Assembly: GCF_030317205.1 (NCBI RefSeq)
Contig: NZ_JASZYB010000003.1
Location: forward strand, 620,001 to 684,000
DNA length: 64,000 nucleotides
Direction of reading: 5' to 3'
Origin: Variovorax sp. J2L1-78
Lineage (GTDB): Bacteria > Pseudomonadota > Gammaproteobacteria > Burkholderiales > Burkholderiaceae_C
Position numbers and translations under genes: made by a program. The first letter of the stretch is position 1. Each line of letters begins with the position of its first letter. The notes beneath the pieces are model-generated. The model did not search any database, was not told the DNA's origin, and worked only from the letters and a program-made list of their open reading frames with translations. This document shows, piece after piece, positions 43,760-52,115 of the stretch.

Positions 43760-44122
43760 ATGTTGAAAGTTGTGCTGATCGAAGAAGACATCGCCATGCA
43801 GGCCCTGATTGCCGAGTGGCTGACCCAGGCGGGCTACGGCGTGGAGACGGCCCGGGGCGGCGCGGCCACGCCCCTGGCCGGCGTGGCGCTGGTCATCGCC
43901 GACCTGCCCAAGCTGCGCGATGGCGATGCGCCGCACGTGCGTGCGCTGCGGGCGAGCTACCCCGGTGCGCCCATCATCGGCCTGTCGGCGCAGCTGGCGC
44001 GCAGCCTCTCGGGCGGCTCCGACCGGGCGAGGTCGCTCGGCGTGGCCGCGCTGCTGTCCAAGCCCTGCACGTCCAGCGAACTGCTCGATGCCGTGGCCGA
44101 CGCCATCGGCCCCCCTCACTGA
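43760..44122 (+). CDS. single-domain response-regulator receiver
   Basis: A 120-residue stand-alone receiver. The acidic pair E9-D10 (LIEEDIAMQ), the putative phospho-acceptor Asp48 (LVIADLPKL), Ser76 (IIGLSAQ) and Lys101 (LLSKPCTSSEL) complete the catalytic set. It ends one base before the hybrid histidine kinase gene starts, so they form an operon and probably a phosphorelay. ATG 43760 was chosen; an ATG at 43742 would add six residues. Neither start has a clear ribosome site. Confidence 0.75.
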   Translation: MLKVVLIEEDIAMQALIAEWLTQAGYGVETARGGAATPLAGVALVIADLPKLRDGDAPHVRALRASYPGAPIIGLSAQLARSLSGGSDRARSLGVAALLSKPCTSSELLDAVADAIGPPH

Positions 44123-44123
44123 C

Positions 44124-46241
44124 ATGCGTTCATCGGCCCACCTGCGCGAGCGCGTCATCGCCGGCGGCCTGCTGCTGATCGTTGCGTTCATCGGTTCGGC
44201 CGCGTACGACGGCTGGCGGCTGCACCAGCAGGTGATGGCGGTCAACGAGCGCGAACTGGGCAACCTTGCGACCGCCCTGGCCGGCGAGGCCGACCGCAAC
44301 CTGCAGTCGGTCGACGTGCTGCTGCGCGACACGGCCAGTTGGTACGAGAACTTTCCCTGGCGCGTCGAGCCCGAGGCCGTGGTGGCCGCGCTCAATTCGC
44401 GCGCGGTCGGCGTGCCCCAGGTGAGCGTGCTGACCATCGTCGATGCGAGCGGCATGCAGCGCTTCCGTTCGCGCCCCACGGGGGAACCGCTGGCCGACGT
44501 GTCCGACCGCGCGTACTTCCTCAAGCAGCGCGACACCGACACGGCCGGCCTGGTCATCAACGAGCCGATCGTCACGCGCACCGAGCGGGCGCCGGCGGTG
44601 GTGATCTCGCGCCGCCTGAGCCGGCCCGACGGCAGCTTCGACGGCGTGGTGACGGCCATCGTCACCCTGCAGGCGCTGCAGAGCGCCTATTCGGCCATCC
44701 AGTTCGGCGAAGGCAGTTCGCTGGTGCTGGCGCAGGACGACGGCAGCGTGGTGGTGCAGCAGCCGGCCGACGCGCCGCGCACCCGTTTCCCCGAGCTGTC
44801 GGCGCTCAAGGGCGGCGCGCTGATCGATCGTGCCATCAGTTCGGTCGACGGCCGTTCCAAGCTCATCGCCGTGGTGGGCGTGGGCACGCTGCCGCTGATC
44901 CTGGCGATCACGCGCGACGAGGACGAAGCCTTGCGCCCCTGGTACGACGAGATGTGGAGCGCCAGCATCCGTACCGGGGTGGTGTGCCTGCTGGTGGCGC
45001 TCACCATCGTGGCGCTGCTGCGCCAGTTGCGTCGCGACGCCGAGGCCGAGCGCGACCGCCGCCGCCTCGAGGCGCGGCTGCAGCAGACCCAGCGGCTCGA
45101 GGCGCTGGGCACGCTGGCCGGCGGCATCGCGCACGACTTCAACAACATCCTCGGCGCGATCCTCGGCTTCGGCGAACTGGCCCAGCAGCAGGCCGAGCCC
45201 GGCAGCGCGCTGCGCCGCCACATCGACCGCGTGCTGCAGGGCGGCGCACGGGCGCGGCTGCTGGTGCGGCGCATCCTCGACTTCAGCCGCAGCGGCGTGA
45301 CCGACCGTGCGCCGGTGCATGTGCAGACGCTGATGGAAGAGATCGTCGCGATGCTCGCGTCCACCCTGCCGGCGGGCGTCGACCTGCAGGCGCAGCTGGA
45401 CGCCGGCGACGCGGCCGTGCTGGGCGACGCCACGCAGCTCTACCAGGTGGCGATGAACATCTGCACCAACGCGATCCAGGCGATCGAGGGCGCGGGCACG
45501 GTGTCGATCCGGCTGCGGCGCGTCGACGTGCGCGCGCCGCGCGTGCTGCTGCACACCGAGCTGTCCGTCGGCCCGCACCTCTGCCTGGAGGTGCGCGACA
45601 CCGGCGTGGGCATCCCGCCCGAGGCGCTGCAGCGCATCTTTGAGCCCTTCTTCACCACCAAGAAGCAGGGTGAGGGCACCGGGCTCGGGCTGGCGGTGGT
45701 GCACGGGATCGTGGCCGACCTCGGCGGCGCCATCGATGTCGCCTCGGTGCCCGGCGAAGGCACGCAGGTGTCGGTCTGGCTGCCGGTGTGCGGCGAGTGC
45801 GCACCGGCCACGGTGCCCGACACCGGCGAATGGCCGGCCGGGCAGGGCGAGGTCGTGATGGTGGTGGACGACGAGCACGCCCTGGTCGAGCTGGCGGAGG
45901 AAACGCTGGCCGGCCTGGGCTACGAGCCGGTCGGCTTCGATTCGGCCGAGCGGGCGCTGCAGGCCTTCGAGGCCGACCCCGACCGCTTCGACGCGCTGCT
46001 CAGCGACGAGATGCTGCCCGGCATGCCGGGCACCGAGCTGGCGCGCCTGCTGCGGGCGCGGCGGCCGGATCTGCCGGTGCTGCTGATGAGCGGCAAGGTG
46101 GATCAGGCCATGGTGGCGCGTGCCCAGTCCACCGGCGTGCACGCGGTGCTGCACAAGCCGCTCGCGCTGCGCGAGCTGGCCACGCGCCTGGCCGAGGCAC
46201 TGCGCGGCCGCAGTGATGATGGCGGCGGCCGCTACAGCTGA
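44124..46241 (+). CDS. hybrid sensor histidine kinase with receiver domain
   Basis: A 705-residue membrane kinase. Two helices (VIAGGLLLIVAFIGSAAYDG near 10-29 and TGVVCLLVALTIVALL near 288-303) flank a periplasmic PDC-type sensor of about 260 residues. The dimerisation domain carries the phospho-His in GGIAHDFNNILGAILGF. The ATPase has N box NICTNAIQAIEG, G1 DTGVGIPPEAL and G2 GEGTGLGLAV. A C-terminal receiver follows with VVDDEH, Asp in ALLSDEMLPGMPG and Lys in LHKPLAL. The ligand is unknown. The gene is preceded by a single-domain receiver and lies opposite an OmpR-type regulator. Confidence 0.92.
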   Translation: MRSSAHLRERVIAGGLLLIVAFIGSAAYDGWRLHQQVMAVNERELGNLATALAGEADRNLQSVDVLLRDTASWYENFPWRVEPEAVVAALNSRAVGVPQVSVLTIVDASGMQRFRSRPTGEPLADVSDRAYFLKQRDTDTAGLVINEPIVTRTERAPAVVISRRLSRPDGSFDGVVTAIVTLQALQSAYSAIQFGEGSSLVLAQDDGSVVVQQPADAPRTRFPELSALKGGALIDRAISSVDGRSKLIAVVGVGTLPLILAITRDEDEALRPWYDEMWSASIRTGVVCLLVALTIVALLRQLRRDAEAERDRRRLEARLQQTQRLEALGTLAGGIAHDFNNILGAILGFGELAQQQAEPGSALRRHIDRVLQGGARARLLVRRILDFSRSGVTDRAPVHVQTLMEEIVAMLASTLPAGVDLQAQLDAGDAAVLGDATQLYQVAMNICTNAIQAIEGAGTVSIRLRRVDVRAPRVLLHTELSVGPHLCLEVRDTGVGIPPEALQRIFEPFFTTKKQGEGTGLGLAVVHGIVADLGGAIDVASVPGEGTQVSVWLPVCGECAPATVPDTGEWPAGQGEVVMVVDDEHALVELAEETLAGLGYEPVGFDSAERALQAFEADPDRFDALLSDEMLPGMPGTELARLLRARRPDLPVLLMSGKVDQAMVARAQSTGVHAVLHKPLALRELATRLAEALRGRSDDGGGRYS

Positions 46242-46334
46242 AATCTGCGCGCTGCCGCATGAAACCGGGCGGCAACCGCGCCGCCGGAGCATCGGGTCTT
46301 CGCGGCCTCGGCCGTTCATCCCCGGAGCAATCAC

Positions 46335-47156
46335 ATGAGCACCCTCACCACCCAAGACGGCACCCAGATCTACTACAAGGACTGGGGCACCGGCCAACCC
46401 GTCGTCTTCTCGCATGGCTGGCCGCTGTCGGCCGACGCCTGGGACGCGCAGATGGTCTTCCTGGCCGAGCGCGGCTTCCGCGTGATCGCCCACGACCGCC
46501 GCGGCCATGGCCGCTCGAGCCAGCCGTGGAACGGCAACGACATGGACACCTACGCCGACGACCTCGCCGCGCTGATCGAGAAGCTCGACCTGCACGACGC
46601 CGTGCTGGTCGGCCATTCGACCGGTGGCGGCGAGGTGGCGCGCTACATCGGCCGCCACGGCACGACGCGCGTGGCCAAGGCCGTGCTGCTGAGCGCCGTG
46701 CCGCCGTTGATGCTCAAGACCGCCAGCAACCCGGGCGGCCTGCCGATCGAGGTGTTCGACGGCATCCGCGCCGGCGTCACCGCCGACCGCTCGCAGTTCT
46801 TCCAGGACCTCACCACGCCCTTCTACGGCGCCAACCGCGAAGGTTCCAAGGTCACGCAGGGCATGCGCGATTCGTTCTGGCTGCAGGGCATGGCCGGCTC
46901 GCACAAGGGCCTGCTCGACTGCATCAAGCAGTTCTCCGAGACCGACTTCACCGCCGACCTGAAGAAGATCGACGTGCCCACGCTGGTGGTGCACGGCGAC
47001 GCCGACCAGATCGTGCCGATCGGCGCTGCGGGCCTGCTGTCCGCCAAGCTGGTGAGGGGCGCGACGCTGAAGGTCTACGCCGGCGCGCCGCACGGCATCG
47101 CGACCACCCATGCGGACAAGTTCAACGCGGACCTGCTGGCGTTCATCCAGGGTTGA
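46335..47156 (+). CDS. alpha/beta hydrolase, non-heme chloroperoxidase/arylesterase type
   Basis: A 273-residue alpha/beta hydrolase. The nucleophile Ser95 is in GHSTGGGEVARY, the acid is Asp in VHGDADQIVP near 223 and the base His in YAGAPHGIATTHA. VVFSHGWPLSADAWDAQM carries the oxyanion-hole HGW. Members of this group are called cofactor-free chloroperoxidases or perhydrolases, but in cells are probably esterases. ATG 46335 follows GGAG. It stands alone after the sensor kinase. Confidence 0.92.
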   Translation: MSTLTTQDGTQIYYKDWGTGQPVVFSHGWPLSADAWDAQMVFLAERGFRVIAHDRRGHGRSSQPWNGNDMDTYADDLAALIEKLDLHDAVLVGHSTGGGEVARYIGRHGTTRVAKAVLLSAVPPLMLKTASNPGGLPIEVFDGIRAGVTADRSQFFQDLTTPFYGANREGSKVTQGMRDSFWLQGMAGSHKGLLDCIKQFSETDFTADLKKIDVPTLVVHGDADQIVPIGAAGLLSAKLVRGATLKVYAGAPHGIATTHADKFNADLLAFIQG

Positions 47157-47242
47157 CGCGCCGAGCCAGGGCCGATCGGGCGGACAATCGCAGGCTTCTT
47201 CCGAAGCACACCAATGACCCTGGACTCCTTTTTCTCCCCGGC

Positions 47243-47605
47243 ATGCGCCTGCCGGTCGGCATCCTCATGAGCGCGGGGCGTGCCCGGCGTCTGCGCGTGG
47301 AGGCCGACAAGCTCGAGGCCTTCTGCCTGCTGGTTCGCGCCGCTTCCGCGGCACCGGACCAGGCGGCCTTCGCCGACGTGAGCCGTGCCGCCGCGACCGC
47401 GCTGCGCGCCAAGTTTGGCGGTGGATCGATCACCTCGGCCTTCGCGTGGCTGAGCGGCCCCGGCGCGCAGGATGCACTGGCGAGCGTGCGGGCCGGGGAT
47501 GTCGACCTGCAGGGCGCCTTGTCGCTGGTCGAACTCGAGCAGGCCGTCGCGTTGGCGAAAGAGGCGCAGACGCTCCACATTGAGCCGCGGCGCCAGCGCG
47601 CATGA
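47243..47605 (+). CDS. hypothetical protein (about 120 aa)
   Basis: An open frame with protein-like composition and no recognised family. It is mostly alpha-helical in look, with Ala/Leu-rich heptad-like stretches (LEAFCLLVRAASAAPDQAAF, LSLVELEQAVALAKEAQTL). There is no signal peptide. ATG 47243 is one possible start and ATG 47267 (MSAGRARRLRVE) another; neither has a strong ribosome site. It lies between the hydrolase and the von Willebrand protein on the same strand. Confidence 0.4.
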   Translation: MRLPVGILMSAGRARRLRVEADKLEAFCLLVRAASAAPDQAAFADVSRAAATALRAKFGGGSITSAFAWLSGPGAQDALASVRAGDVDLQGALSLVELEQAVALAKEAQTLHIEPRRQRA

Positions 47606-47772
47606 CGAGGTCAAGCATAGACGGCAGGTGTCGCCACGGTCGGCCGCACCGGCCGGTTGCGCAATGAATCCTTCCCAGGCACGATTGCTGCACCGCGAGA
47701 AAACGCTTGCGCACGGCCGTCGACGCAGTTCACCGCTGCCGGCGCCCTGCAGGTTCACCGACACGCGCCGCC

Positions 47773-48819
47773 ATGTTCTTCCTCTGGCCTGGGTACCTCT
47801 GGTTCTTGCTGCTGCTGGCGCTGATGCCCGCCGCCTACCTGTGGCTGCTGCGGCGCCGGCACAAGGCGGCCCTGCGCTACAGCAGCCTGGGCGTGGTGCA
47901 GGCGGCGGTGGCCGGGCGGCAATGGCGGCGGCACCTGCCGCCGGCCCTGCTGCTCCTGGCCTGCGCGGGCCTGCTGGTGGCGGCGGCGCGGCCGGTGGCG
48001 CGTGTGCCGCTGCCCTGGGCGCGCACCACGGTCATGCTGGCCATCGACGTGTCGCTCAGCATGCGCGTGAGCGACATCAAGCCGACCCGCCTGGTGGCGG
48101 CGCAGGACGCGGCGAAGCTGTTCCTGCAGGAGGTTCCCAAGACCATCGAGGTCGGGCTCGTCACCTTCGCCGGCAGCAGCCAGGTCGCGCAGCGCGCGAC
48201 GCTCGACCGCGAGGCGCTGGTCACGGCGATCGACGGCTTCCAGATGCAGATGGGCACGGCGGTGGGCAACGCCCTCGTGCTGAGCCTGGCGGAGCTGTTC
48301 CCGGAGCAGGGCATCGAGCTTGCCGACATGGGCACCGTTGGCAGCAACGGCAACCGGCGGGCGCGCAGCCTGGACGACAAGGCCAAGCCACCGCCCCGGC
48401 CCTTCACGCCGGTGGCGCCGGGTTCGTACAACTCGGCGGCGATCATCCTCCTGAGCGACGGCCGCCGCACGACGGGGGTCGACACGCTGGCCGCCGCGAA
48501 GATGGCGGCCGACCGTGGTGTCCGCGTCCACGTGATCGGGCTGGGCACCGTCGAAGGCGATGTCGCCGCGCCCGACGGCATGGCCATCTACATGAAGCTC
48601 GACGAGCCCACGCTGCGCGAAGTTGCGCGGATGACCGGCGGCGACTACCACCACGCCGGCACCGCCGAGGCTCTGCGCAGCGTCTACGAGAACCTGGGGT
48701 CGCGCGTGCAGGTGCTCACGCGCGAGACCGAGATCAGCGGACTTTTCGCGCTGGTCTCGGCGCTGGTGGCGATCACGGCCGCCGTCCTGTCGATGCTCTG
48801 GTTCGGGCGCATCGCCTGA
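47773..48819 (+). CDS. membrane-anchored von Willebrand factor type A protein (BatA-like)
   Basis: A 348-residue protein with two N-terminal helices (YLWFLLLLALMPAAYLWLL; LPPALLLLACAGLLVAA), a vWA domain and a C-terminal helix (LFALVSALVAITAAVLSMLWF). The metal-ion-dependent adhesion site is intact: D92-V-S94-L-S96 and Asp in IILLSDGRR. The layout is that of BatA/BatB aerotolerance proteins, normally encoded with a MoxR ATPase, which is not nearby. It may act as a membrane-linked chaperone component. ATG 47773 (MFFLWPGYLWF) begins at the first helix. Confidence 0.85.
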   Translation: MFFLWPGYLWFLLLLALMPAAYLWLLRRRHKAALRYSSLGVVQAAVAGRQWRRHLPPALLLLACAGLLVAAARPVARVPLPWARTTVMLAIDVSLSMRVSDIKPTRLVAAQDAAKLFLQEVPKTIEVGLVTFAGSSQVAQRATLDREALVTAIDGFQMQMGTAVGNALVLSLAELFPEQGIELADMGTVGSNGNRRARSLDDKAKPPPRPFTPVAPGSYNSAAIILLSDGRRTTGVDTLAAAKMAADRGVRVHVIGLGTVEGDVAAPDGMAIYMKLDEPTLREVARMTGGDYHHAGTAEALRSVYENLGSRVQVLTRETEISGLFALVSALVAITAAVLSMLWFGRIA

Positions 48820-48841
48820 GCGGCGGATCCGCTCGCAACGC

Positions 48842-49360
48842 TCAGCTCTGGCGGCCGGCTTCGAACAGGAACCAGGTGCGGCGCTCGGCTTCGTCGATCC
48901 ACACCTCCAGCAGGCTGGCGGTCGCCACGTCGCCGTAGCGGTCGCACAGGGCGTGCGTCTCGCGCATGAAGGCGGCGACGCGCTGGTTGTCCTGGCTCAG
49001 CTCGGCCAGCATGTCCGCCGGCGTCACGAAGTCGGCGTCGTTGTCGCTCAGGCGCTGCAGGCGCACGGCGTGGCCGCTGGAACGCAGCGTGGTGCCGCCC
49101 AGCTTGCGCACGCGCTCGGCGATCGGGTCGACCGTGGCGAAGATCTGGTCGGACTGCTCGTCGAGCAGCAGGTGGTAGTCGCGGAACGACGGGCCCGACA
49201 TGTGCCAGTGGAAGTTCTTGGTCTTGAAGTACAGCGCGAAGGTGTCGGCCAGCAGGGCGTTGAGTTCCGCGGAGATGTCGCGGGTAGCGTCCGTGCCCAG
49301 GGGCGTGGGCGTGGTCAGCGGTGCGAGGCGATGCTTCTTGGCGGCGGCGAGGTCGGTCAT
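48842..49360 (-). CDS. dps: Dps DNA-protection ferritin-like protein
   Basis: A 172-residue mini-ferritin that assembles as dodecamers, oxidises Fe(II) with peroxide and protects DNA. The ferroxidase residues are all present and fall on E. coli numbering: His51 (FHWHMSGP), His63 (DYHLLLDE), Asp67, Asp78 and Glu82 (VDPIAERVRKLGG). The basic N-terminal tail AAAKKHRL could bind DNA. ATG 49360 follows AGGAG; the longer upstream frame is not Dps-like. It is a single gene, with its promoter in the gap to 49503. Confidence 0.93.
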   Translation of the reverse strand: MTDLAAAKKHRLAPLTTPTPLGTDATRDISAELNALLADTFALYFKTKNFHWHMSGPSFRDYHLLLDEQSDQIFATVDPIAERVRKLGGTTLRSSGHAVRLQRLSDNDADFVTPADMLAELSQDNQRVAAFMRETHALCDRYGDVATASLLEVWIDEAERRTWFLFEAGRQS

Positions 49361-49503
49361 GGAGACTCCTGGGGTTAAATGCGGCGTGTTGGCGTCGGGG
49401 ACCGCATCGGTGCGGGAGTGCCCCGGTGCAGAGCCTCCACTGTCGCAAGCCGCTGTTGCAGGGGCATTGCGCGCGCGCAAGCCTTTGCTTCAACTGAAAT
49501 ATG

Positions 49504-50664
49504 TCAGCACCCAACGGACACCGACCACTCGGCCGCGATGTCGGCCATCGCGTCCTGACCCAGCGTGGGCGCCAGCCGGCGGATGCTGCCCGGCGTGCGC
49601 GAGAAGCGGGTGGCGATGCCCAGCCCGGTGAGCGCGCCCTCGGTCGGGTGCTGATGCGACTGCACCATGCCGGCCTCGTGCAGGTGCGGGTCGGCCATCA
49701 CGGCGTCCATCGACAGCACTTCCGAATGCGGGATGTCGGCCTCGGCCAGCAGCGCGAGCCACTGCGCGGTGCTGCGCTCGGCGACCAGGTCGGCGAGCAT
49801 GCCGTAGAGCGTGTGGATGTTACGGCTGCGTTGCGCGGGCTCCATGTAGCGCGGGTCTTCCGCCACCTCCGGCCGGCCGGCCAGGCGGAAGAAGCGCTGC
49901 CATTGCGCCGTGGTGTAGGGCAGTAGCGCGATGAAGCCGTCCTGCGTGCGGTAGGGGCGGCGCGCGCTGGAGAGCAGGCGCTCGTAGCCCATCGGGCCTT
50001 CGGGCGGGTCGAAGGTGCGGCCGGCCAGGTGTTCCATCATCCCGAAGCCCACCAGCGTCTCGAACATCGGCACCTCGATGGCCTGGCCGAGGCCCGAGCG
50101 CTCGCGTTCGTACAGCGCCATCGCCACTGCCCAGGCGATGGTCAGGCCGGCGGTCTTGTCCGCGATGATGGTGTTGACGTAGGCCGGCTCGCCGGTCGTG
50201 GCGTTGGCCTGGATGGCGGCGATGCCGCTCATCGCCTGGATGATGTCGTCGAAGGCCGGCCGGCCCGCGTAGCGGCCCTGTTCCGAGAAGCCGTAGGCGC
50301 CGCAGTAGACGAGCCGCGGGTTGAGCGCGCGCAGCGCGGCGTCGTCCAGGCCCAGGCGTGCCATCGACTTGGGCCGCACGTTCGACACGAACACATCGGC
50401 GTCTTTCACCAGCGCGCGCAGGCTCGCCGCGTCGTCGGGCGACTTGAGGTCGAGCACCACGCTGCGCTTGTTGCGGTTGAAGTTGAGGAAGGGCGCGCCC
50501 ATGCCCGCGTGGCGCGCCGGCCCGGCATGGCGGAAGACGTCGCCGTCGCGCGACTCGATCTTGACCACGTCGGCGCCCATGTCGCCCATGATCTGCGTGG
50601 CATACGGCCCCATTGCGACCGAGGTGAGGTCGATGACGCGAATGCCCTCGAGCGGCCCGCTCAT
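49504..50664 (-). CDS. CaiB/BaiF family III CoA-transferase
   Basis: A 386-residue family III CoA-transferase. The start LEGIRVIDLTSVAMGPYATQ and GDMGADVVKIESRDGD are hallmarks. PAFDDIIQAMSG contains the Asp that forms the acyl anhydride. These enzymes move CoA between carboxylic acids to activate a substrate for breakdown. It is downstream of, and coupled by a four-base overlap (ATGA, 50661-50664) to, a class V aminotransferase, so the two probably act on the same carbon skeleton. The substrate is unknown. Confidence 0.9.
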   Translation of the reverse strand: MSGPLEGIRVIDLTSVAMGPYATQIMGDMGADVVKIESRDGDVFRHAGPARHAGMGAPFLNFNRNKRSVVLDLKSPDDAASLRALVKDADVFVSNVRPKSMARLGLDDAALRALNPRLVYCGAYGFSEQGRYAGRPAFDDIIQAMSGIAAIQANATTGEPAYVNTIIADKTAGLTIAWAVAMALYERERSGLGQAIEVPMFETLVGFGMMEHLAGRTFDPPEGPMGYERLLSSARRPYRTQDGFIALLPYTTAQWQRFFRLAGRPEVAEDPRYMEPAQRSRNIHTLYGMLADLVAERSTAQWLALLAEADIPHSEVLSMDAVMADPHLHEAGMVQSHQHPTEGALTGLGIATRFSRTPGSIRRLAPTLGQDAMADIAAEWSVSVGC

Positions 50665-51854
50665 GACGCGCTGCCTGCGGCCAGCACGCGCACCGCGCGC
50701 GCCACGCCGGGGCCGAAGGGAATGCCCTGCACCGTCATCGCGGCTTCGACGCCCGCGAGGCAGCCGAGCACCATCGGTGCGTTGAGGTCGCCCAGGTGGC
50801 CGATGCGGAAGAGGCGCCCGGCCAATGCGCCGAGCCCGCCGGCGATGCCGACGTGGAAGCGCTCGCGCGCCACGCGGCGCAGCGCTTCGGGGTCGATGCC
50901 TTCCGCGACCGCGATGGTGGTGACAGACACCGACCGCGCGGCGGGCACCTGCACGTGGAAGGACAGGGCGCCGCCTTCGCTCCAACCTTCGACCGCCGCA
51001 TGCACCGCGTCGGCCAGCAGGCGGTGCCGCGCGATCACGGCGTCGAAGCCTTCGTGCGCCACCAGCGCGAGCGCGGCCTCGAGCCCGAACAGCATCGCCT
51101 GCGGCGGTGTGCCCGCGAACTTGCGGTAGTTCAGCTCGCTCTGTCGGCGCTGCCAGTCCCAGTAGTAGCGCGGCAGCGTGTTGGCACGCGCGACCTGCAT
51201 CGCCTTGTCGTTCACCGCGACGAAGGACAGGCCGGGCGGCATCATCAGCGCCTTCTGCGACGCGCCGATGGCCACGTCGACGCCCAGCGCGTCCATCGCG
51301 AAAGGCGCTGCGCCGAGCGAGGCCACCACGTCGACCACGAACAGCGCCGGGTGGCCGGCCGCGTCGAGTGCCGCGCGGAAGGCAGCGAGGTCGCCGGTCA
51401 CGCCGCTGGCCGTGTCGGTGTGCACGGCGAACAGCGCGACGATTTCACGCGCTTCATCGGCGCGCAGCGCTTCTTCCACCGCCTGCGCGCTCGCCGGGTG
51501 GCCTTCGACCCACGGCGTGCGCCGCACGCGCACGCCCAGCGCCTCGGCGTGCAGCGCCCAGGTCTCGGCGAACGGCCCGCTGCCCGCCATCAGCACGCAG
51601 GCGCCCGGCGCCGCGATGTTCGTGATGGCCGCTTCCCAGGCGCCGTGGCCGTTCGCCGCATACATGAACACGTCGTGCGCCGTGCCGAAGACCTGCTTCA
51701 GCCCGCTTTCGCAGCGCGCGATCAGCGAATCCAGCGCCGGGTCACCCAATTCCATGGGCTGCGTGCTCATCGCGTCGAGCACCGGTTTCGGCAGGTGGGT
51801 GGGGCCGGGCGCATGGAGGAAGGCGGCGCCGGGAACGCGGGGTGAAGAGGTCAC
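50661..51854 (-). CDS. class V aminotransferase, alanine/serine-glyoxylate type
   Basis: A 397-residue PLP enzyme of fold type I. PGPTHLPKPVLDAMS near the start, MYAANGHGAWEAAITN in the cofactor region and the PLP lysine in IGASQKALMMPPGLSFVAV near residue 200 match the alanine-glyoxylate aminotransferase/PucG group. VVDVVASLGAAPFAMDALG contributes Asp for the pyridine nitrogen. GTG 51854 (MTSSPRVPGAAF) is chosen because AGGA lies upstream; the ATG at 51905 would add a non-homologous stretch. It diverges from the amidase operon across 261 bp. Confidence 0.88.
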   Translation of the reverse strand: MTSSPRVPGAAFLHAPGPTHLPKPVLDAMSTQPMELGDPALDSLIARCESGLKQVFGTAHDVFMYAANGHGAWEAAITNIAAPGACVLMAGSGPFAETWALHAEALGVRVRRTPWVEGHPASAQAVEEALRADEAREIVALFAVHTDTASGVTGDLAAFRAALDAAGHPALFVVDVVASLGAAPFAMDALGVDVAIGASQKALMMPPGLSFVAVNDKAMQVARANTLPRYYWDWQRRQSELNYRKFAGTPPQAMLFGLEAALALVAHEGFDAVIARHRLLADAVHAAVEGWSEGGALSFHVQVPAARSVSVTTIAVAEGIDPEALRRVARERFHVGIAGGLGALAGRLFRIGHLGDLNAPMVLGCLAGVEAAMTVQGIPFGPGVARAVRVLAAGSAS

Positions 51855-51920
51855 GGTGGAAATCCTGGAAACGTGAAAAGTAGTGGCCCGCGAAAAAGCG
51901 CGCACGGAGTTTGCTTATGT

Positions 51921-52092
51921 AGATTGATTAGCAATCTTTAAGTATCGCAAAGTGATACATAAAAGGCATCTTGCACGTTTTGAAGGCGTTTGGACAGCAG
52001 GGTTAGTACGGGGCGCACCGGGATTGCCCCGCTGCACCGAATCGGCGAACATTATCTAAATACGATATTTAAGAATCGCAATGCAATACATT
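51921..52092. promoter_or_regulatory. divergent promoter region with repeated operator-like elements
   Basis: This AT-rich region lies between the aminotransferase and amidase genes. It holds three elements: AGATTG-ATTAG-CAATCT (51921-51937), GTATC-GCAAAGT-GATAC (51942-51958), and AATCGCAATGCAATACATT (52074-52092). The second and third share ATCGCAA with TACAT at the same spacing, so they look like two copies of one site. The last also contains GCAATACAT, whose reverse complement recurs upstream of the IclR gene at 62931. Confidence 0.5.
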
Positions 52093-52115
52093 GAACATCG
52101 ACAGGAAACGAAGGA

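Noticed and set aside
44130..47111. A 993-residue minus-strand frame opposite the histidine kinase and hydrolase
   Set aside because: Composition is His/Gln/Arg-rich low complexity, typical of antisense frames in GC-rich genes; both real genes on the plus strand have full motifs.
49361..49503. Small gene between dps and the CoA-transferase
   Set aside because: No frame with a start, ribosome site and protein-like composition; it is taken as the dps promoter region.
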